From positions 682,001-746,000 of the forward strand of contig NZ_JAIQDI010000001.1 in the NCBI RefSeq assembly GCF_020034665.1: a DNA stretch of 64,000 nt, written 5' to 3'. The first letter of the stretch is position 1. Each line of letters opens with the position of its first letter. The notes beneath the pieces were generated by a model. That model was not told where the DNA came from. It was given only the letters and a program-made list of their open reading frames with translations, and searched no databases. This DNA is from Niabella beijingensis. Its GTDB lineage: Bacteria; Bacteroidota; Bacteroidia; Chitinophagales; Chitinophagaceae. Positions 1 to 8,666 of the stretch are shown one piece after another. The translations under genes and the position numbers were made by a program.

Positions 1-86
1 CACCGGCGGACAGGACCGGGAAGTCCGGCATTGACGACAGCCTCAGGACCGGATTGTTCAATCTGCTGAGCGGAGCGTTCAAATAA
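1..86 (+). CDS. 3' end of an unidentified gene (partial)
   Basis: An open frame enters the window and ends at the TAA at 84-86. It encodes the last 27 residues of a protein, ending LFNLLSGAFK, with the first complete codon at position 3. No family can be recognised from so short a tail. It converges on the ABC permease gene on the other strand, with an unassigned gap between them. A reading frame on the same strand to the left of the window would confirm it; a frameshift there would remove it. Confidence 0.45.
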   Translation, partial: PADRTGKSGIDDSLRTGLFNLLSGAFK

Positions 87-457
87 TAGTGCCAACAAAA
101 AGCAACATTTATACAAAACAAAAAAACCTCTCTTATAGTAAAAACACCATCGGGATGCAGCATGAGGATACTTTATACTCCGCCTCTTTCATTCTTATTC
201 CCTTAGTCATTAAAAAAAGAAGAAATTGTTCAATAAATCTGAATGCATATTGAAATACAGAAACCGGCTCATCAATTAGTTTTATTACCGTAATTTTTTA
301 TCACCAGAGCCCGGTTATATAAAAAAATGCACAACAGACCCGGATGCCCGTCAATAATAGTGCATCACATAATCGCTCAACGGCCGTTGCCAACACGCCA
401 GTTAAACCAATATCCTATTTCCCGCAGACCGGGCCAACGGTAGCGTACCGGGGTTCA
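87..457. other. intergenic stretch without a recognised gene
   Basis: This 371-bp gap lies between two convergent genes. It is A/T-rich around 110-320 and more mixed after 330. No coding frame with plausible composition, no tRNA-like fold and no strong hairpin followed by a T-run was seen. The short string ATAATAGTGC occurs near both ends (83-92 and 353-362), which is probably chance. Confidence 0.6.
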
Positions 458-1576
458 CTAGCTTGTCTTTTTGTAATTCAACACAGCAAGTGCATTCAGC
501 AGCACACCAAACAACAGAATGATGCCAAGCCGTCCTGCTATGTCTTTAATACCACTCCCTTTAAGGATCACCATCCGCATCACTTCGATCAGGTAGGTCA
601 CCGGATTCAGCCGGCTCAGCATTTTTGCCCATTCCGGCATGCTGTCAACCGAAGTGAACAGACCACCCATCAATATAAAAATCATGATAAAGAAGAACAT
701 GATGAACATTGCCTGCTGCTGCGAATCGCAGAAAGTGGATACGAGCAGACCAAAACCCAGTACCGCCAAAAGATATACCCAGATAAAGCCATACAGCAAA
801 AAAATACTGCCCAGGGGAATAATATCATAGAGAACGCGGGCTACCAGCAGTCCTAATGTAAATACCACATTCCCCAGCACCCAGAAGGGGATCAGTTTGC
901 CCAGGATAAAATGATGTTTCCGGATGGGCGTTACATTGATCTGCTCGATGGTGCCCACTTCTTTTTCCTTAACAATATTCAGTGCCGTTAAAAAACCGCC
1001 GATCATCGTAACCAGGATCGCCAGGATACCGGGAACCATATACATCTGGTAATTCAATAACGGATTGTACCAGTTCGACGAAGCGATCCCGATAGCCGGT
1101 TGCGCAGGGAACCGTTCCTGCTGCATCAGATCCAGGCGAATGTCGTCATTATCGGCTTTTATCACACTTGCCAGGTATACCCCTCCCAGGTTGGCTTTTG
1201 TACCGTTGATGGCATTTACTGCCACAAAGAGTTGTTGTCTGTTCTCCCTTACAAGATTGCGTTCAAAGCCCTGCGGGATCTCCAGTATCAGGTCTGCCTG
1301 GTCGCTTTCGATCAGTTGCAGGGCTTCCTTAAAAGAAAAATTGTAACCGGAAAGCCGGAAATAGCCGGACGCCGTTATTTTGGAGATCAGTTTGCGGGAG
1401 TAAGAAGAATGGTCGTTATCAATAACAGCAATATTTATGTTCTTCACTTCATAGTTGGCGGCCAGCGGCAGCAATACCAGTTGTATCAACGGCATCGCCA
1501 GCACCAGGGCCAGTATCGACCGGTTGCGGAAGATCTGCCGGAATTCCTTCTCCAGTAAAAAAAGGATCGTTCTCAT
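458..1576 (-). CDS. ABC-2 type transporter permease (distal of a pair)
   Basis: A 372-residue integral membrane protein of the ABC2_membrane_3 type (YbhR/YhhJ-like). One transmembrane helix lies near residues 20-40, followed by a large extracytoplasmic domain to about residue 175 and then a block of about five hydrophobic helices. Between the first and second of these is the usual EKEVGTIEQ cytoplasmic motif. The ATG overlaps the stop of the upstream permease by four bases (ATGA), so the two are translationally coupled. It is the last gene of the export operon and should form the membrane channel as a heterodimer with the preceding permease. The substrate (drug, lipid or other toxic compound) is not readable from sequence. 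Confidence 0.93.
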   Translation of the reverse strand: MRTILFLLEKEFRQIFRNRSILALVLAMPLIQLVLLPLAANYEVKNINIAVIDNDHSSYSRKLISKITASGYFRLSGYNFSFKEALQLIESDQADLILEIPQGFERNLVRENRQQLFVAVNAINGTKANLGGVYLASVIKADNDDIRLDLMQQERFPAQPAIGIASSNWYNPLLNYQMYMVPGILAILVTMIGGFLTALNIVKEKEVGTIEQINVTPIRKHHFILGKLIPFWVLGNVVFTLGLLVARVLYDIIPLGSIFLLYGFIWVYLLAVLGFGLLVSTFCDSQQQAMFIMFFFIMIFILMGGLFTSVDSMPEWAKMLSRLNPVTYLIEVMRMVILKGSGIKDIAGRLGIILLFGVLLNALAVLNYKKTS

Positions 1577-2679
1577 GATAAACGTATTTTAAAGCTCTTC
1601 AGACTGACGACCAGCAGCACCAGGGTGATCCCCGCAAGGATCAGCGTTTCTTTCCATATGGATGAAAAACCCAGACCTTTGATCATAATGGCCTTAACGA
1701 TATTGTAGTACCATTTGGAAGGAACGATATTGCTGATCATCTGAAGCGGCACCGGCATATTCTCAATGGGAAACATAAACCCGCTGAACAGAATGGTGGG
1801 CAACAGCATTCCCATAAGTGATATCAGCATGGCAACCTGCTGTGAGCTCGTTTTTACCGATATAAAGATCCCAAGTGTAAGACAGGTGATGATGAACAAG
1901 GTGCTCTCCGCAAACAGCAGCAGCAGACTGCCTTTCACCGGCAATTCCAGTACGAACACACTCAGCAGCAGGATGGTAATTACATTAACAAGAGAGAGCA
2001 GCAGATAAGGTACCGCTTTGGAAACAATGACTACGAGCGGACTGAAGGGTGCAACCAGCAGCACCTCCATGGTACCACTCTCTTTTTCCCTTACGATGGA
2101 TACGGCCGTCATCATTACGCAAACCAGCATCAGCACCAGCGCCATCACGCCTGGTACAAAATTGGGGGCGCCCTTCAGTTGCGGGTTATACAAAAAACGG
2201 AGCTGCGGCACCACCTGGTAAGGCGGCTGAGCAGGTCCGGCAATCTCCGACTGGTAGTCCTGTACAACCGAGCTGATATAACTGGTGAGCGTGGTGGCAT
2301 AATTGGGATCCGATGCATCAGCGATCACCTCGATCTGTGCCCGGTGGAGGTGCTGCAGCTGTTCATTAAACCCCTGCGGGAAAACAATTGCCAGGCGGGC
2401 CGTTCCTTTTTTAAAAGCCGCTTCAAGATCGCTCCGGTCTGAAGCGAAAGCACCGATCTCAAAATACCTGCTGGCTTCGATCTTGCCGATAATCTGTTGC
2501 GTTGCTGCGTCCCGGGCCAGGTCCATTACCATGATCCGTGCGTTCTTTACTTCATTAGTAAGGGCAAAACCGAAGATAAGGATCTGCACTACCGGCATTC
2601 CGAAAAGAATGAGCAGGGTCTTTCTGTCGCGCAGCACGTGTGCGAACTCCTTCCGTATAAATGTAATGAACTGCTTCAT
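1573..2679 (-). CDS. ABC-2 type transporter permease (proximal of a pair)
   Basis: A 368-residue permease with the same architecture as its downstream partner: an N-terminal helix, a periplasmic domain, then about five helices, with the motif REKESGTMEVLL before the helix block. The ATG at 2677-2679, beginning MKQFITFIRKEF, is preferred because it matches the N-terminus of the sister permease and sits one base after the preceding ATPase stop. An in-frame ATG much further upstream would add about 51 residues of low-complexity sequence that lies inside the ATPase gene. Resembles YbhS of the enterobacterial YbhGFSR exporter. Confidence 0.93.
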   Translation of the reverse strand: MKQFITFIRKEFAHVLRDRKTLLILFGMPVVQILIFGFALTNEVKNARIMVMDLARDAATQQIIGKIEASRYFEIGAFASDRSDLEAAFKKGTARLAIVFPQGFNEQLQHLHRAQIEVIADASDPNYATTLTSYISSVVQDYQSEIAGPAQPPYQVVPQLRFLYNPQLKGAPNFVPGVMALVLMLVCVMMTAVSIVREKESGTMEVLLVAPFSPLVVIVSKAVPYLLLSLVNVITILLLSVFVLELPVKGSLLLLFAESTLFIITCLTLGIFISVKTSSQQVAMLISLMGMLLPTILFSGFMFPIENMPVPLQMISNIVPSKWYYNIVKAIMIKGLGFSSIWKETLILAGITLVLLVVSLKSFKIRLS

Positions 2680-2680
2680 A

Positions 2681-3421
2681 TTATTCGTTACGTTTGGCGC
2701 CTCTTGCCAGTGTATAAAATACCTCGTCCATGGATGCCGCACCGAATGCCTTTTGGAGGTTATGGGGGGTGTCCAGTGCCTGGATGCGGCCATCCACCAT
2801 AATCGAGATCCGGTTGCAGTACGCGGCTTCATCCATATAATGGGTGGTTACAAAAACAGTTACCCCCCGGTCGGCTGCATCATAGATCATGCTCCAGAAC
2901 TGCCGTCGTGTAACCGGATCAACCCCGCCGGTAGGCTCATCCAGGAATACGATCTGCGGGTCATGCAATACCGCTACAGAAAATGCCAGCTTTTGTTTCC
3001 AGCCGAGGGGCAATGCACCCACTAGCTGGTGTGCCTCATTTTGCAGATCAAGATCCTGAACCAGGGCGGCTCCTTTCTCCCGGATCTGCCGGCGGGTCAA
3101 TCCGTAGATCCCGCCAAAAAAACGGATGTTCTCCATCACGGTCAGGTCTTCATAAAGTGAAAATTTCTGGCTCATGTAGCCGATATTTTTTTTGATTTGT
3201 TCTGTTTGCCGGTACACATCAAACCCCGCGATGGTAGCGGTGCCGGAAGAAGGAATGGAAAGACCGCACAGCATCCGCATGGCCGTGGTCTTTCCGGCAC
3301 CATTCGCTCCGAGAAAACCAAAGATCTCTCCCCTGCCCACTTCAAACGTGATGGCATCGGTCGCAATAAAATCGCCAAAGCGTTTTGTCAGCTTGTCGGT
3401 GATGATAACCGCTTCTTTCAT
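2681..3421 (-). CDS. ABC transporter ATPase (second of two)
   Basis: A 246-residue nucleotide-binding subunit. The Walker A motif GANGAGKTTAM lies in the first fifth, and the Walker B segment VFLDEPTGGVDP and the switch histidine (TTHYMDE) follow. The canonical LSGG signature is degenerate (the segment before Walker B reads GALPLGWKQKLA), as is common in the YbhF/DrrA group where one of two fused or paired domains carries a divergent signature. The ATG at 3421 overlaps the stop of the upstream ATPase by four bases, so a longer start 10 codons upstream is unlikely. It should pair with the upstream ATPase to energise the two permeases. Confidence 0.92.
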   Translation of the reverse strand: MKEAVIITDKLTKRFGDFIATDAITFEVGRGEIFGFLGANGAGKTTAMRMLCGLSIPSSGTATIAGFDVYRQTEQIKKNIGYMSQKFSLYEDLTVMENIRFFGGIYGLTRRQIREKGAALVQDLDLQNEAHQLVGALPLGWKQKLAFSVAVLHDPQIVFLDEPTGGVDPVTRRQFWSMIYDAADRGVTVFVTTHYMDEAAYCNRISIMVDGRIQALDTPHNLQKAFGAASMDEVFYTLARGAKRNE

Positions 3422-4332
3422 GATGTTTTTTTTAAAAACCGGATAAAACAATCCTCGATGGTTGCCGGTGTTATCCCGATCTCCACCCCGGTGAGTCCCA
3501 TTTCCTCCAGTTGCCGCCGGAAAGCGGCTATATCTGCTTTCTCTTCATAAAAGTTCACATGGACATCTTCTCCAAACGCGTAGCTGGCACTGATACCCGG
3601 GAATGTCTGCAATACTTTAAGCAGCCGGTGCATTTCCGCAGCTCTTACCGCATAGATCGGCTGGGGATACGCTTTTATAATGCCTTGCGGCGTGTCAACA
3701 GAAAGCAGCCGTCCTTCCTGCATCAGTGCGATCCGGTCGCAGCGGCCGGCTTCATCCATATACGGTGTTGAAACCACAATGGTAATCTGCTGCTCCTTCA
3801 GCTGTTGAAGCATTTCCCAGAATTCCTTGCGCGACACAGGGTCCACTCCTGTTGTAGGTTCATCCAGGAAGAGTACCGAAGGTTTATGGATGAGAGCACA
3901 ACACAGGGCCAGCTTTTGCTTCATCCCTCCGGACAACTTACCGGCGCGGCGTTTTTTAAAAGGTTCGATCTGCACATAGATATCCCGGATCAGTTCATAG
4001 TTCGCAGCTACGGTGGTATTGAAAACGGTTGCAAAAAAATGAAGGTTCTCTTCGATACTGAGATCCGGATACAGGGAAAATTTTCCCGGCATATAGCCGA
4101 CACGCTTCCGTATCTGCCGGTAGTCTTTTACAATATCAAACCCATCCACGGTTGCAGTGCCTCCGTCGGGGAGCAGCAGGGTTGTCAGCATCCTGAAAAT
4201 ACTGGTCTTCCCTGCACCGTCGGGCCCGATCAGCCCGAACAGTTCGCCGCGTGCAACGGTAAACGAGCTTGCGTCCACAGCGATTTTACCCTTGTAGGTC
4301 TTTTTGATCCTGTCTGCTACTACAGCTTCCAT
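3418..4332 (-). CDS. ABC transporter ATPase (first of two)
   Basis: A 304-residue ATPase. Visible motifs are Walker A GPDGAGKTS (residues about 36-44), signature LSGGMKQKLAL, Walker B VLFLDEPTTGVDP, and the switch region VSTPYMDEA, in which the usual H-loop histidine is replaced by proline (STPY rather than TTHY). A C-terminal extension of about 80 residues resembles the accessory domain of drug and lipid exporters. It starts two bases after the HlyD stop and overlaps the next ATPase by four bases. With its partner it corresponds to the two halves of fused YbhF. The missing switch histidine suggests that the two ATP sites are unequal. Confidence 0.92.
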   Translation of the reverse strand: MEAVVADRIKKTYKGKIAVDASSFTVARGELFGLIGPDGAGKTSIFRMLTTLLLPDGGTATVDGFDIVKDYRQIRKRVGYMPGKFSLYPDLSIEENLHFFATVFNTTVAANYELIRDIYVQIEPFKKRRAGKLSGGMKQKLALCCALIHKPSVLFLDEPTTGVDPVSRKEFWEMLQQLKEQQITIVVSTPYMDEAGRCDRIALMQEGRLLSVDTPQGIIKAYPQPIYAVRAAEMHRLLKVLQTFPGISASYAFGEDVHVNFYEEKADIAAFRRQLEEMGLTGVEIGITPATIEDCFIRFLKKTS

Positions 4333-4334
4333 TT

Positions 4335-5228
4335 TTAAAATTTTACTTCACCATACATACCGATCTTCAGGTAGCCGTCATTTTTCACACGGATCTTTAC
4401 GGCATATACAAGGTTGGCCCTTTCTTCTTTTGTCTGAATGGTCTTTGGAGTAAATTCCGCTTTATCGCTGATCCAGGAGACGGTGCCGCTGTAGGTTTTG
4501 TACGAGCTTCCTGTATCATCTACCAGTACCTTTACCGTCTGACCTGGTTTTACATGCGGCAGCTGGTCACCGGTGATATAGGCGCGGAGCAGGATGCTGT
4601 TGAGCGCTGCAATTTTATACACCGGTTTACCGGGAGCAGTTACTTCATTGGCTTCGGCATACTTGGTCAGTACGGTTCCGCCGACCGGGTTTACCAGGCG
4701 GCACTTGCTCAACTGGTCGTCCACCTGACGGATCTGTACATCCAGCGGCACCACCTGTTCTTCCAGGTTGCCGGAGGTAATACCTAGTGAGGATTGCAGC
4801 GCTGCAAGCTGCTTCTTTACCACAAGTACCTGCGTGCCGGCATCGTCCAGTTGTTTTTGTGTGGCTGCATCAGCGGCCACCAGCCGGGCAGTCCGTTGCT
4901 GTTCGCGTTCCGCCTGGTGCAGCTGTTCTTTCAGGGCCGCTGTCTGTGCCGTAATATCCGGCTTGCCGCTGCGCACCGTTCCGATCTGCGCCCTAAGTTG
5001 TCTCTTTTTTAAATAAAGCTGAGTGCTGTCGATATAGCCCACGATACGGCCGGAATCGACCACCTGACCTTCTTCAAGATCAAGCACCCGGATGATGCCC
5101 GCCGCTTCTGACGACACAATGGTCTCTACTGCTTCAAAGGTGCCGGAAGCATCATATGCCTTTTTTTTGTTCTGGCAGGCCGCCAGGACAATACTGATCA
5201 ATGCGATCGCTGGTATCTTTGTTTTCAT
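4335..5228 (-). CDS. HlyD-family periplasmic adaptor, predicted lipoprotein
   Basis: A 297-residue membrane-fusion protein. A signal peptide ends in the lipobox LAAC with Cys18 as the predicted lipidated residue. A biotinyl/lipoyl-like half (GIIRVLDLEEGQVV) precedes a coiled-coil hairpin near residues 80-150, the second lipoyl half, and a beta-barrel segment. Its job is to bridge the inner-membrane ABC permeases to the TolC-like channel. It lies 12 bases downstream of the channel gene and two bases upstream of the first ATPase. Similar in role to YbhG. Confidence 0.92.
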   Translation of the reverse strand: MKTKIPAIALISIVLAACQNKKKAYDASGTFEAVETIVSSEAAGIIRVLDLEEGQVVDSGRIVGYIDSTQLYLKKRQLRAQIGTVRSGKPDITAQTAALKEQLHQAEREQQRTARLVAADAATQKQLDDAGTQVLVVKKQLAALQSSLGITSGNLEEQVVPLDVQIRQVDDQLSKCRLVNPVGGTVLTKYAEANEVTAPGKPVYKIAALNSILLRAYITGDQLPHVKPGQTVKVLVDDTGSSYKTYSGTVSWISDKAEFTPKTIQTKEERANLVYAVKIRVKNDGYLKIGMYGEVKF

Positions 5229-5240
5229 ATTCCTGTTCTT

Positions 5241-6509
5241 TTATGGTTGGTTGCCGGTTATGGTTTGCAGGTCGTATTGCGACAGCAGTAGTTCCAGCTC
5301 ATGCTGCAGCTGGTTCTGCCGGGCGCGGTCTTCGTCGTGCACCTGTTTCAGAAAATCAGTGCTTGTAATAACGCCGTTCTCCAGCTGGGCCATGGCTGCC
5401 GTTTTCACCTGCCGGCGAAGGCGGATGATCTCCTGGTCGGAAGCCAGCAACTGCCGGTATTTGCCCATTTCCCTGGTTTGTTGTTTTACACTGAGTCCGG
5501 TATTAAAACGAAATGCTTCTTCCTGCACCGTGATCTCCTGGCGGCTGATATCGATCGCCGCCCGCTTTTTTTTGAGCGTGTAGAACGAAGAGGGCGACCA
5601 GGACAGGCGAATACCTCCCAGGTAGTAGCCCTGGAATTCGTTGCTCAGCATATTCAGCGCCGGACGCCCCAGTCCGCCCTGCAAGAACAACCCGACCCGG
5701 GGCCGCGTGCTGTTCGTCAGTAACCGGTTCTGGATCTCCAGATTTTTTTGCTGCGCATCAAACACCTTTAGTTCCGGCCGTTTGATACTGCTGTCTGTTA
5801 TCGCCGGCGGCGGTTTCTGCAGTACGGTAGCTTCATCAACCGGCTTCCCGATAAACTGGCCCAGCATGTCGGCAAAAGCATTGCGCGCTGCCAGCAGTTC
5901 TGTGGTATGCTGTCCCGCAGTAAGTATATCGGCACTGATCAGATCTGCATTGCTGCGGAATGCAGTGCCATTCTTTATCGCCGCCTGCATCTTTTTTAGT
6001 CCCAGCTGCAGATCGCTCAGCAACAATTCATTTTGCTTTAACCGGGCATCCGTCAGTAAAATGCCGAAAAACAGCTGATTGATGCGCGCCCTGACCTGAT
6101 AAAGATCCGCTGCCACTTGCTGCTCTGTTGCAGCTGCGCTACTTTGTGCCAGCTCTTTTTGCAACCGGATGGCGCCGCCATCATACAACACCTGATCGAC
6201 CTGGGCGTATGCTTTGTATTGATCTTTACTGAGTGAGGGAACGGACATGCCTGGTAACCGGACCGGCAGCTCGGTTACAGCAGACTGATAAGACGCCTGG
6301 GCATAAACAGAAAGCTGTGGCAGATACCCCTTCTGCAGGTTATCGATTGTATAGCCGGTGGCTTTGCGAATCAGCTCGTACCGCTTGATCAACGGATAAT
6401 TCTGTTCCGCAAGATGGTAACATTCCGGCAGGGTAAGACCGTCCGGCTGTCCGTGGCAGTAACCAACACCCGCGAACAGGAATATTAAAAACAAGACCCG
6501 CTTTCTCAT
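5241..6509 (-). CDS. TolC-like outer membrane efflux channel
   Basis: A 422-residue outer membrane efflux protein (OEP family). An N-terminal signal peptide is followed by the typical start of the mature protein (LTLPECYHLAEQNYP) and two repeated helical and beta-strand halves. The length fits TolC/OprM relatives. The ATG at 6507-6509 is chosen because the frame upstream of it offers only a TTG. It is the first structural gene of the export operon; a palindrome resembling the tetR operator lies 25-46 bases upstream, between tetR and this gene. Confidence 0.92.
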   Translation of the reverse strand: MRKRVLFLIFLFAGVGYCHGQPDGLTLPECYHLAEQNYPLIKRYELIRKATGYTIDNLQKGYLPQLSVYAQASYQSAVTELPVRLPGMSVPSLSKDQYKAYAQVDQVLYDGGAIRLQKELAQSSAAATEQQVAADLYQVRARINQLFFGILLTDARLKQNELLLSDLQLGLKKMQAAIKNGTAFRSNADLISADILTAGQHTTELLAARNAFADMLGQFIGKPVDEATVLQKPPPAITDSSIKRPELKVFDAQQKNLEIQNRLLTNSTRPRVGLFLQGGLGRPALNMLSNEFQGYYLGGIRLSWSPSSFYTLKKKRAAIDISRQEITVQEEAFRFNTGLSVKQQTREMGKYRQLLASDQEIIRLRRQVKTAAMAQLENGVITSTDFLKQVHDEDRARQNQLQHELELLLSQYDLQTITGNQP

Positions 6510-6533
6510 TTTAAACAATTTTATTAAAATATT

Positions 6534-6555
6534 GATTTATTCATTTGATTAAATC
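6534..6555. promoter_or_regulatory. candidate TetR operator in front of the efflux operon
   Basis: A 22-bp near-perfect palindrome: half-site GATTTA(T)TCA, TT centre, then TGATTAAATC, with one mismatch between the arms. The same motif, with two mismatches, overlaps the tetR promoter. It sits between the tetR stop and the TolC-like gene start. No clear TAnnTTTG box was found beside it, so whether an internal promoter exists here is uncertain. Confidence 0.7.
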
Positions 6556-6570
6556 CGGATCAAAAAAAAT

Positions 6571-7164
6571 TTATTCCAGCATACAATTCATCCATTCCGG
6601 CACCAGCTTCTTACGCTCTTCGATCAGTTGTATAAATGCTTCTTCCTTAAAAGCGTTGCTGGTCTGAAATACGGGGCGGCTGATGAACGGGAAAATAAGC
6701 ATTCCCATAAAAGAGATCAGGAACTGCAGCGGGTGGATCTTTTTCTTTCGCTGCTGGATCTGCTGCATAAAATGCGATTTCAATACAAGGGTATCCAGCT
6801 GGATGATGGCCGCAAACCGCTCCGGATGTGTCCGGATCTCACTGAGCACAAACAGGGGCAGATCAGGATTCTGAAAAAGCATGTCGATATAGTTGGTGGC
6901 AATCGCTTCGATCTTTTCCTCCAGCGTCAGCTTCTTATTGTTGAGTGTGGGCGCCAGAAAGGAAAAAAGCCGCTGCAGGTTTTCGATCATCACGATCTCA
7001 AATAACTTTTCCTTACTGCGGAAATAATAATTCAGCAACGCCAGGTTCAGTCCTGCTTCTTCCGCAATATCCCGCGTTTTGGTAGCAGCATACCCCTTTT
7101 TTGTAAACACCACCCGTGCCGCTTCCTTGATCTTCTCTTCTGTTGAAGCATTTTTTGTTTTCAT
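6571..7164 (-). CDS. TetR/AcrR-family repressor of the efflux operon
   Basis: A 197-residue regulator. The N-terminal helix-turn-helix covers about residues 10-55 (AARVVFTKKGYAATKTRDIA, then the recognition-helix region LALLNYYFRSKEKLF), followed by an all-helical ligand-binding and dimer domain. It is the first gene of the export operon and lies 61 bases before the channel gene. A pair of matching palindromes, one over its own promoter and one before the channel gene, suggests that it represses both itself and the exporter until an unidentified ligand binds. Confidence 0.93.
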   Translation of the reverse strand: MKTKNASTEEKIKEAARVVFTKKGYAATKTRDIAEEAGLNLALLNYYFRSKEKLFEIVMIENLQRLFSFLAPTLNNKKLTLEEKIEAIATNYIDMLFQNPDLPLFVLSEIRTHPERFAAIIQLDTLVLKSHFMQQIQQRKKKIHPLQFLISFMGMLIFPFISRPVFQTSNAFKEEAFIQLIEERKKLVPEWMNCMLE

Positions 7165-7171
7165 TGTACCG

Positions 7172-7213
7172 CAAAGATAGCAAACCGATTTAATTTAAAC
7201 AAATGATTAAATC
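7172..7213 (-). promoter_or_regulatory. tetR promoter with overlapping TetR operator
   Basis: Read on the minus strand, TTTG (7200-7203), a 20-nt spacer and TATCTTTG (7172-7179) match the Bacteroidota -33/-7 consensus; the tetR ATG follows 7 nt later. The palindrome at 7192-7213 (GATTTAATCA, TT, TGtTTAAATt) covers the -33 box, the geometry expected for autorepression. The half-site matches the operator found before the channel gene. Confidence 0.75.
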
Positions 7214-7240
7214 AAATATTTAAAAAACACCCCGAATGGA

Positions 7241-8152
7241 TCAGGGTGTGTCAAAGCCGTACTTCTTATAGATCGCTTTTGCAGTCACCGTTTGTAAAAA
7301 CTGCATAAAGTCCTTTGCTGCCTGCGGATGTGGTGCCTTCTTCAGGCTTCCCGCCATATAGGTGGCCTGTATATTCTCCTGGTCCGGGATGGGGATCAGC
7401 GCCACCGGGTGATGGATCAGTTTCTGATAAAAAGCTTCTGAATACCATACCGGGCCGGCATCTGCCCTGTTGTATAAGACCCAGAGCGGTGTCTGCCGGT
7501 GGTGGATCTGCGTGAGCAGTGTGGTGCTATCCTGTACTTTCCGATTCATGATCGTATTTTTCAGGGCTTCTCCGCCCGCCTTTACATATGCGGCTTCGAT
7601 CCGTTTCCCGATCCCTTCGAATTCCGGGTTGGGCATGGCCACCCGCACTTCTTTTTTCCCCAGGTCTTTAAGTCCTTTTATATTTTTCGGATTCCCTTCC
7701 CGCACCATAATGGCCAGTTTATTATACGCATAGGCCACTGTATCTTCAAATAACGGTGCCATCGCGTCGATCCGTGTTTTACCAGCCGTATATACATCCG
7801 GCTTCAGGGTAATGCGCAGGTTGCCCATGGTTAAAGAACCACCTTCGATCTGCCGGGCAAGGATGCCGGGGGGCAATGTTTCGGCAAATACCCGGGTATA
7901 CTGCGGATGGGCTGTTTTAAAAGCATGGATCAATTCATCAATACACATGAACTGGTTGCCTGCAAAAAAAACCACCAGCTGCGGGTCGTTGATGTCTCCG
8001 AACAGGTCCGGTGTATTGTTAATGCCCGGCACCGTGAACATAACACTGCTTTGCGGTGGTGTATTCCAGGGGGGATCAAACCGGTGATCCTGCGCCATTA
8101 CGAGGCATGCCATTACCTGGCAGCATGCCAGTAGTATAAAATTCCGTTTCAT
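7241..8152 (-). CDS. secreted ModA-like (type 2 periplasmic) substrate-binding protein
   Basis: A 303-residue protein with an N-terminal signal peptide ending in VMAQ and a two-lobed extracellular solute-binding domain. Segments such as LVVFFAGNQF, a lobe-switch region near LFEDTVAYAYNKLAIMV, and the late motif HPQAAKDFMQFL are typical of the molybdate/sulfate-binding protein group (SBP_bac_11). No ABC permease or ATPase lies beside it. It is instead the third gene of an apparent operon after a TsdA-like cytochrome and a DsrE protein. The ligand could be molybdate, tungstate or a sulfur oxyanion; the context favours the last, as inference only. Confidence 0.8.
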   Translation of the reverse strand: MKRNFILLACCQVMACLVMAQDHRFDPPWNTPPQSSVMFTVPGINNTPDLFGDINDPQLVVFFAGNQFMCIDELIHAFKTAHPQYTRVFAETLPPGILARQIEGGSLTMGNLRITLKPDVYTAGKTRIDAMAPLFEDTVAYAYNKLAIMVREGNPKNIKGLKDLGKKEVRVAMPNPEFEGIGKRIEAAYVKAGGEALKNTIMNRKVQDSTTLLTQIHHRQTPLWVLYNRADAGPVWYSEAFYQKLIHHPVALIPIPDQENIQATYMAGSLKKAPHPQAAKDFMQFLQTVTAKAIYKKYGFDTP

Positions 8153-8178
8153 TCTTGTCGTTTTATCTGTTTCCCCGA

Positions 8179-8646
8179 TCAGGGTTTAATAACCGGCCAG
8201 CCTTCCGTCTGACGCAGGATCAGCTCTCCATTGCCACTGGGTACCAGGCCGATGAAATCATAGATCGCATCGCGTCCGATCTTCCGTTCGTGGAGCGTAT
8301 TGGCACATTGCGCAATGATCACGCCCTTTTCCACAAGCGCTTTTAAAGTGGCTTCGTACTTGCTTCCTTTCAGGTATGCATCGGTGCCGCCGCTGAACGC
8401 TACCAACTCTGCCTGCAGCTTTCCCTTCAGCCGCGGATCATTCAATGCGTTGTTCAGGTTCCGGAGCACTTTCTCGATGATCTTCGGGTCTCCGCTGTCC
8501 ATCTGGTAAATAACCCGGTACTGCTTTTGTGTTGCAACCGCACCCGTAAAAGCCCGGTTCTTTTCCTCTGCTTTTGTCAGCTGCTGCGCGTTAACCATGA
8601 GGGTAACCAGCAGGCTGCATCCGATCAGTAAAATCTGCTTCATCAT
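8179..8646 (-). CDS. secreted DsrE-family protein
   Basis: A 155-residue protein with a signal peptide (residues 1-20, ending VNA) followed by a DsrE/DsrF-like fold. The conserved cysteine (Cys114 in IIAQCANTL) lies where DsrE proteins carry the persulfide-bearing cysteine. Cytoplasmic DsrE relays sulfur atoms; secreted versions in Bacteroidota are not well characterised. It sits 20 bases downstream of the TsdA-like cytochrome and 26 bases upstream of the substrate-binding protein. A start one codon later (second Met) is equally possible. Confidence 0.85.
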   Translation of the reverse strand: MMKQILLIGCSLLVTLMVNAQQLTKAEEKNRAFTGAVATQKQYRVIYQMDSGDPKIIEKVLRNLNNALNDPRLKGKLQAELVAFSGGTDAYLKGSKYEATLKALVEKGVIIAQCANTLHERKIGRDAIYDFIGLVPSGNGELILRQTEGWPVIKP

Positions 8647-8666
8647 TTTTATTTTTAATTAATGGA

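Noticed and set aside
344..856. Open frame of 170 codons on the plus strand
   Set aside because: It lies largely over the reverse strand of the ABC permease gene, has His/Gln-rich composition without any family motif, and is a shadow of the real gene.
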